Positions 1 to 8,024 of a stretch of 41,808 nt of DNA are shown in pieces (position 1 is the first letter of the stretch; the number at the start of each line of letters is the position of its first letter). Both the position numbers and the translations under genes were made by a program. The notes below the pieces were generated by a model, which ran no database searches, was not told the DNA's origin, and saw only the letters and a list, made by a program, of their open reading frames with translations. The stretch is from assembly GCA_017467205.1 (NCBI GenBank), contig JAFTSQ010000024.1:1-41808 (forward strand). Reading direction: 5' to 3'. Origin of the DNA: Clostridia bacterium. Its GTDB lineage: Bacteria; Bacillota_A; Clostridia; Oscillospirales; CAG-272.

Positions 1-132
1 ACACCTCAAGATTAGATATCCCATCATCTTGAATGAGTAAGGTCACTTGTAGACTACGAGTTTGATAGGTCACGGATGTAAGCACAGTAATGTGTTCAGT
101 TGAGTGATACTAATAGACCGAGGGCTTGAACT
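1..132 (+). rRNA. rrl: 23S ribosomal RNA, 3' end (partial)
   Basis: The first ~130 bases match the conserved 3' terminus of bacterial 23S rRNA: the stretch around 107-130 (TACTAATAGACCGAGGGCTT) corresponds to the closing helix region seen at the end of clostridial and Bacillus 23S genes. Only the tail is in the window; the rest lies upstream. The exact 3' end is estimated by comparison with remembered family ends. No 5S rRNA or tRNA follows before the first terminator. Confidence 0.93.
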
Positions 133-264
133 GCTTTTGCAAAGTTCAGCTTCGCTTCATTTCTTGCTAAAGCTTCGTTTCCATACCTTATTCGGTTTTC
201 TGTGAATATTTGCAAAAGATTACATCCTAACGGATGCTCTTTCATATATTTCCTTTTTGTTCGG
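133..264 (+). other. rRNA operon trailer with a CTTTTGCAAA / TTTGCAAAAG pairing
   Basis: This AT-rich stretch between the 23S end and the terminator holds no ORF and no 5S-like sequence. CTTTTGCAAA near 134-143 can pair with TTTGCAAAAG near 209-218, giving a long-range stem that may help 3' processing of the transcript. Function is inferred from position only. Confidence 0.4.
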
Positions 265-287
265 GCGGATTATTATCCGCTTTTTTT
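265..287 (+). terminator. rho-independent terminator of the rRNA operon
   Basis: GCGGAT (265-270), loop TATT, ATCCGC (275-280), then a run of seven T. It closes the rRNA transcript. Confidence 0.8.
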
Positions 288-310
288 GTTGCTCTTTTTA
301 GGAAAGAATG

Positions 311-340
311 ATGGCGCGGCATTTCTGCCGCGCCATTTTT
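311..340 (+). terminator. second strong hairpin with T-run
   Basis: ATGGCGCGGCA (311-321) pairs with TGCCGCGCCAT (326-336) over a TTTC loop and is followed by a T-run. It may be a back-up terminator for the rRNA operon. The rest of 341-435 shows no gene. Confidence 0.6.
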
Positions 341-435
341 GTATGTATAGAATGTTAGGTATCAGATGACGGATGAGGCGCAAAATTAACACGCCCCACC
401 ACATAAAAAGCGAATATGTAAACAAATGATTGCAA

Positions 436-464
436 AAACGGGATTCTCTGACGAGAACCCCGTA
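436..464 (-). terminator. terminator of the cytidylate-kinase-like gene
   Basis: On the minus strand, right after the stop at 469, ACGGGGTTCTC and GAGAATCCCGT form a stem with a GTCA loop followed by TTTTT. Confidence 0.7.
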
Positions 465-468
465 AATA

Positions 469-1098
469 TTATTCATCGGTAAGCTCGCGAACAGCATTCG
501 CTATTATCTGAGCTGACATATCAATTCCGAGCGTTGATGAATTGATAGTCATATCGTAGTTGTCGTATTTACCCCATTTGTTACCGGTGTAGAAATTATA
601 ATATGAGGCGCGGCGCTTATCCGTCTTGTTTATGATATCAACTATCTGGGAGGATTTAACTTCCGGATGGCGCTGTGCGACTCTCGCCTTTCTGTGCTCA
701 AGGTCACCGTATACAAATACCCTGAATACACCCTCTTCATCTCTCAAAACGTAATCTGCGCATCTTCCGATTATAACGCAGCTGCCTTCCGCCACGTATT
801 CCTTAATAGCGTCGGATTGCAGAATGAAGAGCTTGTCGTTGAGTGGCATCTTGTATCCGAAATGCAGATTTGTGCCAAAGGTGTTAGAGCCCATTGCAAG
901 ACTGTAAAGAAGACTGTTTGTTGCCACCTCGTCAACGGTTTTCACAACGTCAACGCTGAGATTGCCCTTTGCCGCGGCATCCTTGATTATTTCCTTATCG
1001 TAGAGAGGTATGCCAAGGATCTTTGCAACCTTCTCACCGATTTCGCGACCGCCGCTTCCGTATTGGCGCGCGATTGTTATTACCATTTTTTTAGACAT
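469..1098 (-). CDS. cytidylate kinase-like family protein
   Basis: This 209-aa P-loop nucleotide kinase belongs to the family of short Cmk-like proteins common in Clostridia (cytidylate kinase-like, AAA-type). The N-terminus has the glycine-rich phosphate loop RQYGSGGREIG (about residues 11-21), and GRCADYVL (about 111-118) marks the strand that holds the next active-site segment. The canonical GPAGSGKS loop of CmkA is absent, so nucleotide phosphorylation is inferred from the family and the true substrate is open. The start at 1098 is preceded by AAGGAGAGG at good spacing. The gene is monocistronic, with its own promoter and terminator, and is divergent from nnr. Confidence 0.85.
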   Translation of the reverse strand: MSKKMVITIARQYGSGGREIGEKVAKILGIPLYDKEIIKDAAAKGNLSVDVVKTVDEVATNSLLYSLAMGSNTFGTNLHFGYKMPLNDKLFILQSDAIKEYVAEGSCVIIGRCADYVLRDEEGVFRVFVYGDLEHRKARVAQRHPEVKSSQIVDIINKTDKRRASYYNFYTGNKWGKYDNYDMTINSSTLGIDMSAQIIANAVRELTDE

Positions 1099-1129
1099 TT
1101 TTCCTCTCCTTCGTATTTTCTACGTAATA

Positions 1130-1158
1130 ATTATATCAAAAAATCTTCTGCTTGTAAA
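1130..1158 (-). promoter_or_regulatory. sigma-A promoter of the cytidylate-kinase-like gene
   Basis: On the minus strand the -35 box is TTTACA (1158-1153) and the -10 box is TATAAT (1135-1130), with a 17-bp spacer. Confidence 0.7.
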
Positions 1159-1198
1159 GACTTTTTTGCTAAAAGTGGGAAATTTCGCACAAAAATAC

Positions 1199-1228
1199 TT
1201 GCAAATAACCCCTCTTTTGTGCTAAAAT
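1199..1228 (+). promoter_or_regulatory. promoter of nnr
   Basis: TTGCAA (1199-1204), an 18-bp spacer and TAAAAT (1223-1228) lie about 30 bp before the TTG start. Confidence 0.5.
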
Positions 1229-1258
1229 TAATTAAACTTTAGACTGTGGGGTGATAAT

Positions 1259-2800
1259 TTGAAGCTTGCTGAATCACAACTCATAACCGAAATAGATAGC
1301 TTTGCAGAAGCCGAGCTCGGAATACCGACCGTCGAGCTTATGCGCAGAGCAGGCGCAGTGGTGGCGCGAGTCGTGCGCGAGCACGTAGAGCCCGGCTCGG
1401 AGGTTATCGTGCTTGCGGGAAAGGGAAATAACGGCGGTGACGGTTACGCCGCGGCAATCAAGCTTATTGCCGATTATCGCGTTTTGGTTTACGACGTTTT
1501 TGCGGCAGAGCAGAGCTCTTCTGCGGGAAAGCATTTTCTTGAGCGATACCGTGAACTTGGCGGAGCTATCGAGAACTATGCTCCCACCCAGGAGAACTTA
1601 TCTAAAATCAAGAATACCGACTGTATAATCGATGCCGTGTTTGGCACGGGCTTTAAAGGGCAGATGCCCGATTTCGTCACCGAGATAGCTATCGCTGTCT
1701 GTGAATCTGTCACGGCAAAGAAATTCGCTATCGACGTGCCCCTCGGTGTTAACGCTGACAACGGCAGTGTTCACGAGCACGCGGTCTACGCTATGGCAAC
1801 CATAGAGCTTTCCTATATAAAACCGGGAATGGTATCCTATCCCGCAAAGGCGTACGTCGGAGAGCTCGTGTATGACACATTGTCACTTCCGCTTGATAAA
1901 ATAGAAGAAAAATTCGAATTTAAGTTTGAGCTGGCTGACGAGTCGTGGGCAAGGTCAACGCTTATGCCGCGCGAGGACAACTCCAACAAAGGAACCTTCG
2001 GTAAGCTACTGACGCTCGTCGGCAGTGAAAGATATCGCGGCGCGGCAAGGCTCGCGCTTGCGGCGGCATTGCGCAGCGGGGTAGGGCTCGTTAATTTTCT
2101 CGGAACAAAGGCTCAAAATTCCGAGCTTCTTTCGGATTTTCCCGAGGTCGTCTACACAGATATCAATCCGCTTTCCTCCTTTGAAAGTGCCGATGCGTTG
2201 GAGCTTGCGGAGCTCTCGAGAAAGCACTCGGCAATCCTCGTCGGCTCAGGCTCTTCTATATCCGACGGGCTCGTATCCGTTATAGAGTGCCTGCTTTCGA
2301 CGGAGGGCTCACCCGTCGTTCTCGATGCCGACGCTATAAATTCGCTCTCGGAGAAAAAAGGCGCACTTGAAATTATAAGAAATTCAAAGCGTGCCGTAAT
2401 ACTTACGCCACATCCGCTTGAATTCGCGCGTCTTTCGGGCAATGACGTTTCGGACGTTCAGCTGCATAGAATAGAGGTTGCCCGCAAATTTGCGGCAGAG
2501 AACAGATGCATCCTGCTCCTTAAGGGCGCGGCAACCGTGGTAACCGACGGTGATCGCGTGATAATTAACGATTCCGGCTCGTCCGCTCTTGCAAAGGCAG
2601 GAAGTGGCGACGTTCTTGCAGGACTTGTCGGCTCACTGCTCGCGCAAGGATACGCTCCGCTTTCTGCAGCGGCTCTCTCTGCATATCTTCACGGCAAGGC
2701 AGGAGATAGGCTTGCACGCAAATATTCAAGCTACGGCGTAGCCCCCTCGGATATTCCAACCGCTATTGCAGAATATCTTGGCGAGCTCGAAAATTCATAA
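1259..2800 (+). CDS. nnr: bifunctional NAD(P)H-hydrate epimerase / ADP-dependent NAD(P)H-hydrate dehydratase
   Basis: This 513-aa metabolite-repair enzyme restores damaged NADHX/NADPHX. The N-terminal ~215 residues are the YjeF_N epimerase, with the motif GKGNNGGDG near residues 54-62 and DAVFGTGF further on. The C-terminal part is the ribokinase-like dehydratase (YjeF_C/CARKD), recognisable by GTFGKLL, TPHPLEFARL and the phosphate-binding GSGDVLAG close to the end. Fusion of both activities is the usual bacterial arrangement. The start is TTG at 1259 with GGGGTG as ribosome binding site; no ATG alternative keeps the epimerase N-terminus. The gene stands alone and ends in a strong terminator. 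Confidence 0.95.
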   Translation: MKLAESQLITEIDSFAEAELGIPTVELMRRAGAVVARVVREHVEPGSEVIVLAGKGNNGGDGYAAAIKLIADYRVLVYDVFAAEQSSSAGKHFLERYRELGGAIENYAPTQENLSKIKNTDCIIDAVFGTGFKGQMPDFVTEIAIAVCESVTAKKFAIDVPLGVNADNGSVHEHAVYAMATIELSYIKPGMVSYPAKAYVGELVYDTLSLPLDKIEEKFEFKFELADESWARSTLMPREDNSNKGTFGKLLTLVGSERYRGAARLALAAALRSGVGLVNFLGTKAQNSELLSDFPEVVYTDINPLSSFESADALELAELSRKHSAILVGSGSSISDGLVSVIECLLSTEGSPVVLDADAINSLSEKKGALEIIRNSKRAVILTPHPLEFARLSGNDVSDVQLHRIEVARKFAAENRCILLLKGAATVVTDGDRVIINDSGSSALAKAGSGDVLAGLVGSLLAQGYAPLSAAALSAYLHGKAGDRLARKYSSYGVAPSDIPTAIAEYLGELENS

Positions 2801-2842
2801 AAAGAAGGCTCGATTTCAGCTTGAAATCGAGCCTTCTTTTTA
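2798..2842. terminator. bidirectional terminator between nnr and the SLH gene
   Basis: AAAAAGAAGGCTCGATTTCA and its near-perfect complement form a ~20-bp stem with a two-base loop, flanked by A and T runs. It overlaps the stop codons of both convergent genes. Confidence 0.85.
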
Positions 2843-4117
2843 GTTGCCTGCACTGCAGAGCCTGTAAAGATAACCCGCGCACTCGCCGCGCGTTACCGGC
2901 GCATCCTTTTCGAACTCCTCATCAGACTCGAAGATTCCGAGAGAATACATAGTATAAATGCTCGGCTTTGCCCAAACGGGAAGGGAATCGCCAAGGGATT
3001 GATAAACGGTTTCGTCCTCTGCGGCAGTGCCGACGATATTTGCGAGTATTATCGCCGCCTCACACCTCGTTATAGTGTCGTTGGGTCTGAAATAAAGCCC
3101 CTTTCCGTCAAACGAGCCGTTGATTATACCGAGGCGTTGCGCCGTCGCAACGTAGCCAACCAGAGCCGTAGGAATATCGGCGTTATCGTCAAAATAGCTC
3201 TCCCCGAGCGTGCTGTCCGCCCTGATGCCAACGCACTTCAGCGCCATCGCAACGAACTCGGCGCGAGTCACCTCGTCGTTCGGCAAAAAGTGCGTCTGGT
3301 CGCCAACCGTAACGCCGCTCATAACGCCGAGTGCCGTCATAATCACTGCGGCGTTGTATTCGGGCGAGTCAATCATATCGGTATAAACCGCCTCGCTCTG
3401 CCTTTTTGCAACTCGGATATTCACCGTTGTAGGCTCGGAAAAATTGCCCCACTCGTCACGAACGACGTAGGTAAATTTGTCCGATCCGGTGTACGAGGCG
3501 GTAGGCGTGTAGCGAAATTCGCCGTTTTCCGTGTCAAGAACGGTGAGAGTTCCGCGCGTCGGATAGGCGAGAACCATAAACTCGAGCTTGTCATTTTCCG
3601 GGTCGCCGGCACTCATACTTCCGTAAACCGAAATTCCCATCTGCGTCCACACCGAGAGCGCCGCTTCGGTCGCCGAATCTGTTGAGGGCGCATAGTTCAC
3701 CTTGTCGGTAAATTTGAGAATACACTCCACCGTCGCCCCCCTCGCGCACTCATCTATCGAGAAGGTAAAGCGGCATTCGGTAACACTCTTGCTTGCCGGC
3801 ATAAACGACAGCGACGCAATATTTCTGCGCGACACAGTCTGCCCCTCGCCGACTCGCCTTCCCGCAAGCGTGAGCGTGCCCTCAAGTGACGAGGGAATCG
3901 TCAGAATCTTGACACGCTCGAAATCAGATATACCGAGGGCGGTCTTGAAATCGGTGTCTGAAAAGGTGAGCTTCTGCCCGATAAGTCCGCTCTTCACGAG
4001 CTTAACGTCGCTCGCCATAACGCTGACTCCACTGCCGAAGGACGAGGCAGCCGCAGTAAAGCCGAATACTCCCACGAGGGCGGCTACGACGGCAAAGATT
4101 GCTATCAGTTTTTTCAT
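2840..4117 (-). CDS. S-layer homology (SLH) domain surface protein
   Basis: This is a 425-aa secreted protein. It has an N-terminal signal peptide (MKKLIAIFAVVAAL, cleavage near AAA-SS), and a middle region with a cadherin/Ig-like repeat (LDTENGEFRYTPTASYTGSD then FTYVV, about residues 195-225). The C-terminus carries three SLH units: one around LGVMSGVTVGD with VTRAEF, one around LGIINGSFDG with ITRCEA, and one around LGIFESDEEF with VTRGEC. SLH triplets bind pyruvylated secondary wall polymers, so the protein is probably wall-anchored. I chose the start at 4117 because AAAGGAG is 11 bases upstream; an ATG at 4126 sits almost on that site. No operon partners. The ligand of the middle region is unknown. 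Confidence 0.9.
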   Translation of the reverse strand: MKKLIAIFAVVAALVGVFGFTAAASSFGSGVSVMASDVKLVKSGLIGQKLTFSDTDFKTALGISDFERVKILTIPSSLEGTLTLAGRRVGEGQTVSRRNIASLSFMPASKSVTECRFTFSIDECARGATVECILKFTDKVNYAPSTDSATEAALSVWTQMGISVYGSMSAGDPENDKLEFMVLAYPTRGTLTVLDTENGEFRYTPTASYTGSDKFTYVVRDEWGNFSEPTTVNIRVAKRQSEAVYTDMIDSPEYNAAVIMTALGVMSGVTVGDQTHFLPNDEVTRAEFVAMALKCVGIRADSTLGESYFDDNADIPTALVGYVATAQRLGIINGSFDGKGLYFRPNDTITRCEAAIILANIVGTAAEDETVYQSLGDSLPVWAKPSIYTMYSLGIFESDEEFEKDAPVTRGECAGYLYRLCSAGN

Positions 4118-4259
4118 ACTGCACATTACTCCTTTTGTTTGGTGATGATATTCTTACCGATATTCACCCGCCTTATGCATAAAAATCGCCTCCCCGACCA
4201 AACTTTTCCGCCGCAGGTGTCTTTCGTGTAAAAAGGAGTATAAAAAGGCGGAATTTTGG

Positions 4260-4288
4260 TTGACAAACACGCGCGCGTATGTTATAAT
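4260..4288 (+). promoter_or_regulatory. sigma-A promoter of the LRR gene
   Basis: TTGACA (4260-4265), a 17-bp spacer and TATAAT (4283-4288) form a consensus promoter about 50 bp before the start codon. Confidence 0.85.
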
Positions 4289-4336
4289 TCATAATATGGG
4301 GTGTCTTGCCCACCAAAAAATGAAGGAGAACCTAAA

Positions 4337-4996
4337 TTGTTCTCGAATCTGAAAGATAAAAAGAAGCTAATTGTCATCATCGGCGTATCGTTTTTAGTCC
4401 TGGCAGCTATCATAGCTGCCGTTATCATAGCGGTCACGCTGACCCGTGAGCCACCGGAGCGCACCGTGTATTATTACGGTGACTTTTCCTACGCCTTTGG
4501 TGATGATGAGAAGATAGAGATAGTTGCTTACTCGGGCTCTGAAAAGAACGTCGTCATCCCCGACGCTATAAACGGCACTACGGTTACGGCTATCGGCGAC
4601 GGAGTGTTTAAGGAATCCGACGTTGTTTCGGCAACCCTCGGCAGCTTCGTTACCAAGATAGGTCGCGATGCCTTTGCAGCTTGCGACGCTCTTACGACCG
4701 TCGCTACGGAGGACGGGCTTCTCACGATAGGTGACAGTGCGTTTTACGGATGCACGATACTTGACGAGTTCGTTATTCCCGACAGCGTGAAGCATATCGG
4801 CGCCGCCGCGTTTGCGTTTTGCTACGAGCTTCCGATAAGTGAGCTTCCCGGCACGGTGGAGTACGTAGGCTCGCAGGCGTTTTCGTACTGCGACGCTCTG
4901 GTAGCGACTCGCTTGCCCGACAGCTGCACGACCCTTGGCGACGGCGCTTTTACTCTTGTGCTGCACTTTCCGAGTTTGAGGTCGGTCGCGGTGTAA
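4337..4996 (+). CDS. BspA-like leucine-rich repeat surface protein, N-terminal fragment (frameshifted)
   Basis: This is the first part of a membrane-anchored leucine-rich repeat protein. Residues ~8-36 (KKLIVIIGVSFLVLAAIIAA region) form one N-terminal membrane segment. Then come ~23-residue BspA/TpLRR (LRR_5) repeats of the kind IGDSAFYGCTILDEFVIPDS. The best start is TTG at 4337, eight bases after AAGGAG; an in-frame GTG at 4301 would lie upstream of that site. The frame ends at 4996 only because of a one-base shift in the T run at 4948-4951: after DGAF the repeat consensus resumes in the +1 ORF. The last ~15 residues here are therefore out-of-frame sequence. Such repeats mediate host or microbe binding in characterised BspA proteins. 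Confidence 0.8.
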   Translation: MFSNLKDKKKLIVIIGVSFLVLAAIIAAVIIAVTLTREPPERTVYYYGDFSYAFGDDEKIEIVAYSGSEKNVVIPDAINGTTVTAIGDGVFKESDVVSATLGSFVTKIGRDAFAACDALTTVATEDGLLTIGDSAFYGCTILDEFVIPDSVKHIGAAAFAFCYELPISELPGTVEYVGSQAFSYCDALVATRLPDSCTTLGDGAFTLVLHFPSLRSVAV

Positions 4997-7260
4997 GGTC
5001 GATAGGAGCGCTGACCTTCTCTGCGTGTACCGCTCTTACGAGAGTAACGCTTGGGGCATCTGTTGATTCGGTGGCGTCGGACGCATTTCTTTCGAGCGAG
5101 GCGCTCGTATCTGTTGACGTTTCCGAGGAAAACGAGAGCCTTTATTCCGACGGCGGCGTCCTTATTTCGAAAAAGGACAAGACCGTGCTTCTTATGCCCC
5201 CGAAATCCGAAATTTCGGAATATACCGTCCCAAAAGGCACTCTTCATATCAACGCGTACGCATTCCGCAATTGCCTTGCACTGACCAAGCTCACTCTTCC
5301 CGAAGGGCTTAAGAGTATCGGGACGTACGCATTTTATCTTTGTGACAATCTTCTCACCGTGAATATTCCCGACAGTGTTGAGCACATCGGAGGACTTGCC
5401 TTTTACAATACCGCCTTTCACAGTGCCATAACCGAGGAATTCAAGATAGTCGGTGACGGAATTCTCATAAAATACACACCTCAAAAGGATTCAACCGGCA
5501 GCCTTGTTGACACTGACGCCGCAACCGTAGTCCGCCGTAACACGACGGTAAGCGGAGTGCAGGTTGAGCGTGTCATCGGCACGTCCGTCGTTATTCCCGA
5601 GGGGGTAAAGCTCGTTGCTTCGGCGTTTGCCTTTTGTCAGGACGTTGCCGCAGTAACCTTCCCCGAGAGCATAGAGGAGCTTTCCGAATATGCTATGTAT
5701 CACGCGACCTATCTTGAGGAGGCGACCTTCCGTGGCGCGCCTGCGGTTAGGATAGGTAATAACGCGTTTGACCAATGTCAGACTCTTAAGTCGGTAACAA
5801 TCCCCGATTCCGTAACCTATATGGGCGAGTACGTATTCTTCGACTGCTACGGTCTTGAAGAAATAACTCTCCCCGGCTCGATAGGCGCGGTCAGCCGTTA
5901 TATGTTCGGCGAATGCACAAGTCTTTCAAAGGTAACCTTAGGCGAGGGAATAACCTCGGTCGGCGATTATGCCTTTGTTTATGCAACCGACCTGAAGGAG
6001 ATATCCTTCCCGTCAACTCTTACCGAAATAGGCGAGTACGCCTTTTCATATACGGGACTTGAGAGCTTCACTGTTCCCGACTCCGTAACGAATCTTTCGG
6101 GCTATTTCCTTGCCGAGTGCACAAGCCTTGGCAGTATTGATTTCGGTAGCGGCGTGGACTACGTTCCCGAGGGCGCTGCTGCGCGCTGCACGGCTCTTGT
6201 CGACGTGAAGCTGCCGAAGAATTGTAAGAAAATAGGTAGTGACGCCTTTGGCGAGTGCTCCTCGCTTAAGGAAATTACCATTCCGTCCTCGGTTCGAGAG
6301 ATAGGGGAGTACGCATTTTCCTATTGCACCGCCGCCACGACAGTAAGAATTGAGGCGGGCATTGAGAGGATAGGCGAGTACGCCTTCTTCGGCTCGACGG
6401 GTATAACCTCCGTAAGCCTTCCGAAGACCGTAAAGAGTATAGGTGAGGGCTCATTCTATGGATGCAGTGCTCTTGAAAGCATAAATCTTACCTCGGTCAC
6501 CGAGCTTGATTCATACGCGCTCTACGGATGCGCGGCACTTAAGACGGCAAACGTCGGCTCGGTAGCCTACGCAATACCGCCGTACGCATTCGGCAACTGC
6601 TCCTCGCTCGCCTCTGTGAAGCTCGCTCCTACGGTCGAGTCGATAGGAAACGGAGCGTTCGTCAACTGCACCTCGCTTTCCGAGATATCTATTCCCGAGG
6701 CTGTAGTGCAGATAGGTGATGCCGCATTTGCGGCGTGCTCGACTCTTGAGCGAGTGAATTTCAATTCAAGCCTTAAGCTTATCGGCAATCAGGCGTTTTA
6801 TTACTGCAAGTCCTTGACGAAAATCAGCATTCCTGACGGCGTGGAGGAGATAGGATACAGTGCCTTTGAGGAATGCTCGGGTCTTCTCACCTTTGAGATG
6901 ACCGACTCGGTTGTATCTATTGGCGACAGTGCCTTCCTTAATTGCACGGATATGCATACTATGACTCTTTCGCAGTCGATTACGGTAATCGAGAAGAGGA
7001 CCTTCTCGGGATGCATCAACCTATTGAACGTAACCGTGCCCTCGAAGGTGCGTTATATAGAGGCAAATGCATTCTCGGGCTGCACCGCGCTTCGCAAGGT
7101 TCTTATACCCACGAGCGTATTCGGTATCCGTGCGGGCGCATTTGAAGGCTGCACGGGGCTCGAAGAGGTCAAATACGGCGGAACGGCAGCGCAGTTTGCC
7201 ACCGTTATAGTATCCGACGGAAACGAGCTTATGTTTGCCAAATTGGTTTTTTCTGATTAA
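4951..7260 (+). CDS. BspA-like leucine-rich repeat protein, C-terminal part (frameshifted continuation)
   Basis: About 769 codons of uninterrupted LRR_5 repeats continue the gene begun at 4337. Each unit has the pattern I-G-x-Y/A-A-F-x-x-C/S-x-x-L-x-x-(I/V)-x-(I/L)-P. In-frame homology runs back to TAC at 4951 (YSCAALSEFEVG), well before the first start-like codon in this frame (GTG 5071), so it was one reading frame with the upstream part; the restored product would be about 974 aa. There is no LPXTG or other C-terminal anchor, which fits an N-terminal membrane anchor. The whole downstream part has stayed open, so the shift is recent, a sequencing error, or tolerated. Confidence 0.85.
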   Translation, partial: YSCAALSEFEVGRGVRSIGALTFSACTALTRVTLGASVDSVASDAFLSSEALVSVDVSEENESLYSDGGVLISKKDKTVLLMPPKSEISEYTVPKGTLHINAYAFRNCLALTKLTLPEGLKSIGTYAFYLCDNLLTVNIPDSVEHIGGLAFYNTAFHSAITEEFKIVGDGILIKYTPQKDSTGSLVDTDAATVVRRNTTVSGVQVERVIGTSVVIPEGVKLVASAFAFCQDVAAVTFPESIEELSEYAMYHATYLEEATFRGAPAVRIGNNAFDQCQTLKSVTIPDSVTYMGEYVFFDCYGLEEITLPGSIGAVSRYMFGECTSLSKVTLGEGITSVGDYAFVYATDLKEISFPSTLTEIGEYAFSYTGLESFTVPDSVTNLSGYFLAECTSLGSIDFGSGVDYVPEGAAARCTALVDVKLPKNCKKIGSDAFGECSSLKEITIPSSVREIGEYAFSYCTAATTVRIEAGIERIGEYAFFGSTGITSVSLPKTVKSIGEGSFYGCSALESINLTSVTELDSYALYGCAALKTANVGSVAYAIPPYAFGNCSSLASVKLAPTVESIGNGAFVNCTSLSEISIPEAVVQIGDAAFAACSTLERVNFNSSLKLIGNQAFYYCKSLTKISIPDGVEEIGYSAFEECSGLLTFEMTDSVVSIGDSAFLNCTDMHTMTLSQSITVIEKRTFSGCINLLNVTVPSKVRYIEANAFSGCTALRKVLIPTSVFGIRAGAFEGCTGLEEVKYGGTAAQFATVIVSDGNELMFAKLVFSD

Positions 7261-7289
7261 GACACTTTCCGCGGAGGCGTAAGTTCGGT

Positions 7290-8000
7290 ATGATAAAAAT
7301 CGGTGTTGCCGGTCTTGTTATAGGAATAGAGAATCGCTACGAGCATATAGAGCGGCTGACTCGCGGCTATACCGTGGACGGTGCGGTCGATTTCTCGGTC
7401 AGCGCAAGCGATGCCGAAATTGAGGAGGAGATGACAAGCTCCAATCTCGGCAATCCGATTTCCTATTACGAGTCCATAGTGGTTTACAGGAAGATAGCAG
7501 AGCGCCTTCCGGAATACGACGCATTCGTTTTTCACGGTGCGGTTCTTTCGGACGGGAATGGGGCTTATGCATTCACCGCGAGGAGCGGCGTCGGAAAAAC
7601 CACGCATATAAGGCTTTGGCTTTCGGAGTTTGACGACGTAAGGATTCTCAACGGTGATAAGCCGATAGTCAGAATAATGAACGGCACGGTGTACGCTTGC
7701 GGAACGCCGTGGCGCGGAAAAGAAAATTACGGAGAGTGTGAGATAGCACCGCTTCGCGCGATAACCTTCCTTGAGCGCGGCTCGGAAAACGCGACTGCGG
7801 AGCTTTCCGAAAAGGATGCTACCTTGCGTTTCCTCTCGCAGATATATATGCCTAAGTCGCCAGTATCTGTTTCAAAAACACTTGCGCTGGCGGGCAGAGT
7901 ATTATCCACGGTCGGCAGAGTTCGGCTTTGGTGTAATATGGAGCCTGAGGCGGCGCACGTATGCCGCTCGGCAATCGAAAAATTCAGCGCGAACAATTGA
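7290..8000 (+). CDS. HPr-kinase/PEPCK-like P-loop protein
   Basis: This 236-aa protein carries a Walker A loop RSGVGKTTH near residues 99-107, followed by LNGDKPIVR and YACGTPWRGKENYG. That pattern is shared by HprK-related serine kinases found beside exopolysaccharide and peptide-modification genes. It lacks the N-terminal half of true HprK. The target is unknown; HPr itself is not implied. A GGAGG lies 12 bases before ATG 7290. It sits 29 bp after the LRR gene and 24 bp before the BY-kinase gene, so these three probably share a transcript. A regulatory kinase acting on envelope assembly is an inference from position. Confidence 0.7.
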   Translation: MIKIGVAGLVIGIENRYEHIERLTRGYTVDGAVDFSVSASDAEIEEEMTSSNLGNPISYYESIVVYRKIAERLPEYDAFVFHGAVLSDGNGAYAFTARSGVGKTTHIRLWLSEFDDVRILNGDKPIVRIMNGTVYACGTPWRGKENYGECEIAPLRAITFLERGSENATAELSEKDATLRFLSQIYMPKSPVSVSKTLALAGRVLSTVGRVRLWCNMEPEAAHVCRSAIEKFSANN

Positions 8001-8024
8001 AAATATATACAGATGGAGCAGAAG

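Noticed and set aside
273..497. Minus-strand ORF downstream of the cytidylate-kinase-like gene
   Set aside because: It spans three terminator hairpins and overlaps the gene end; no Shine-Dalgarno.
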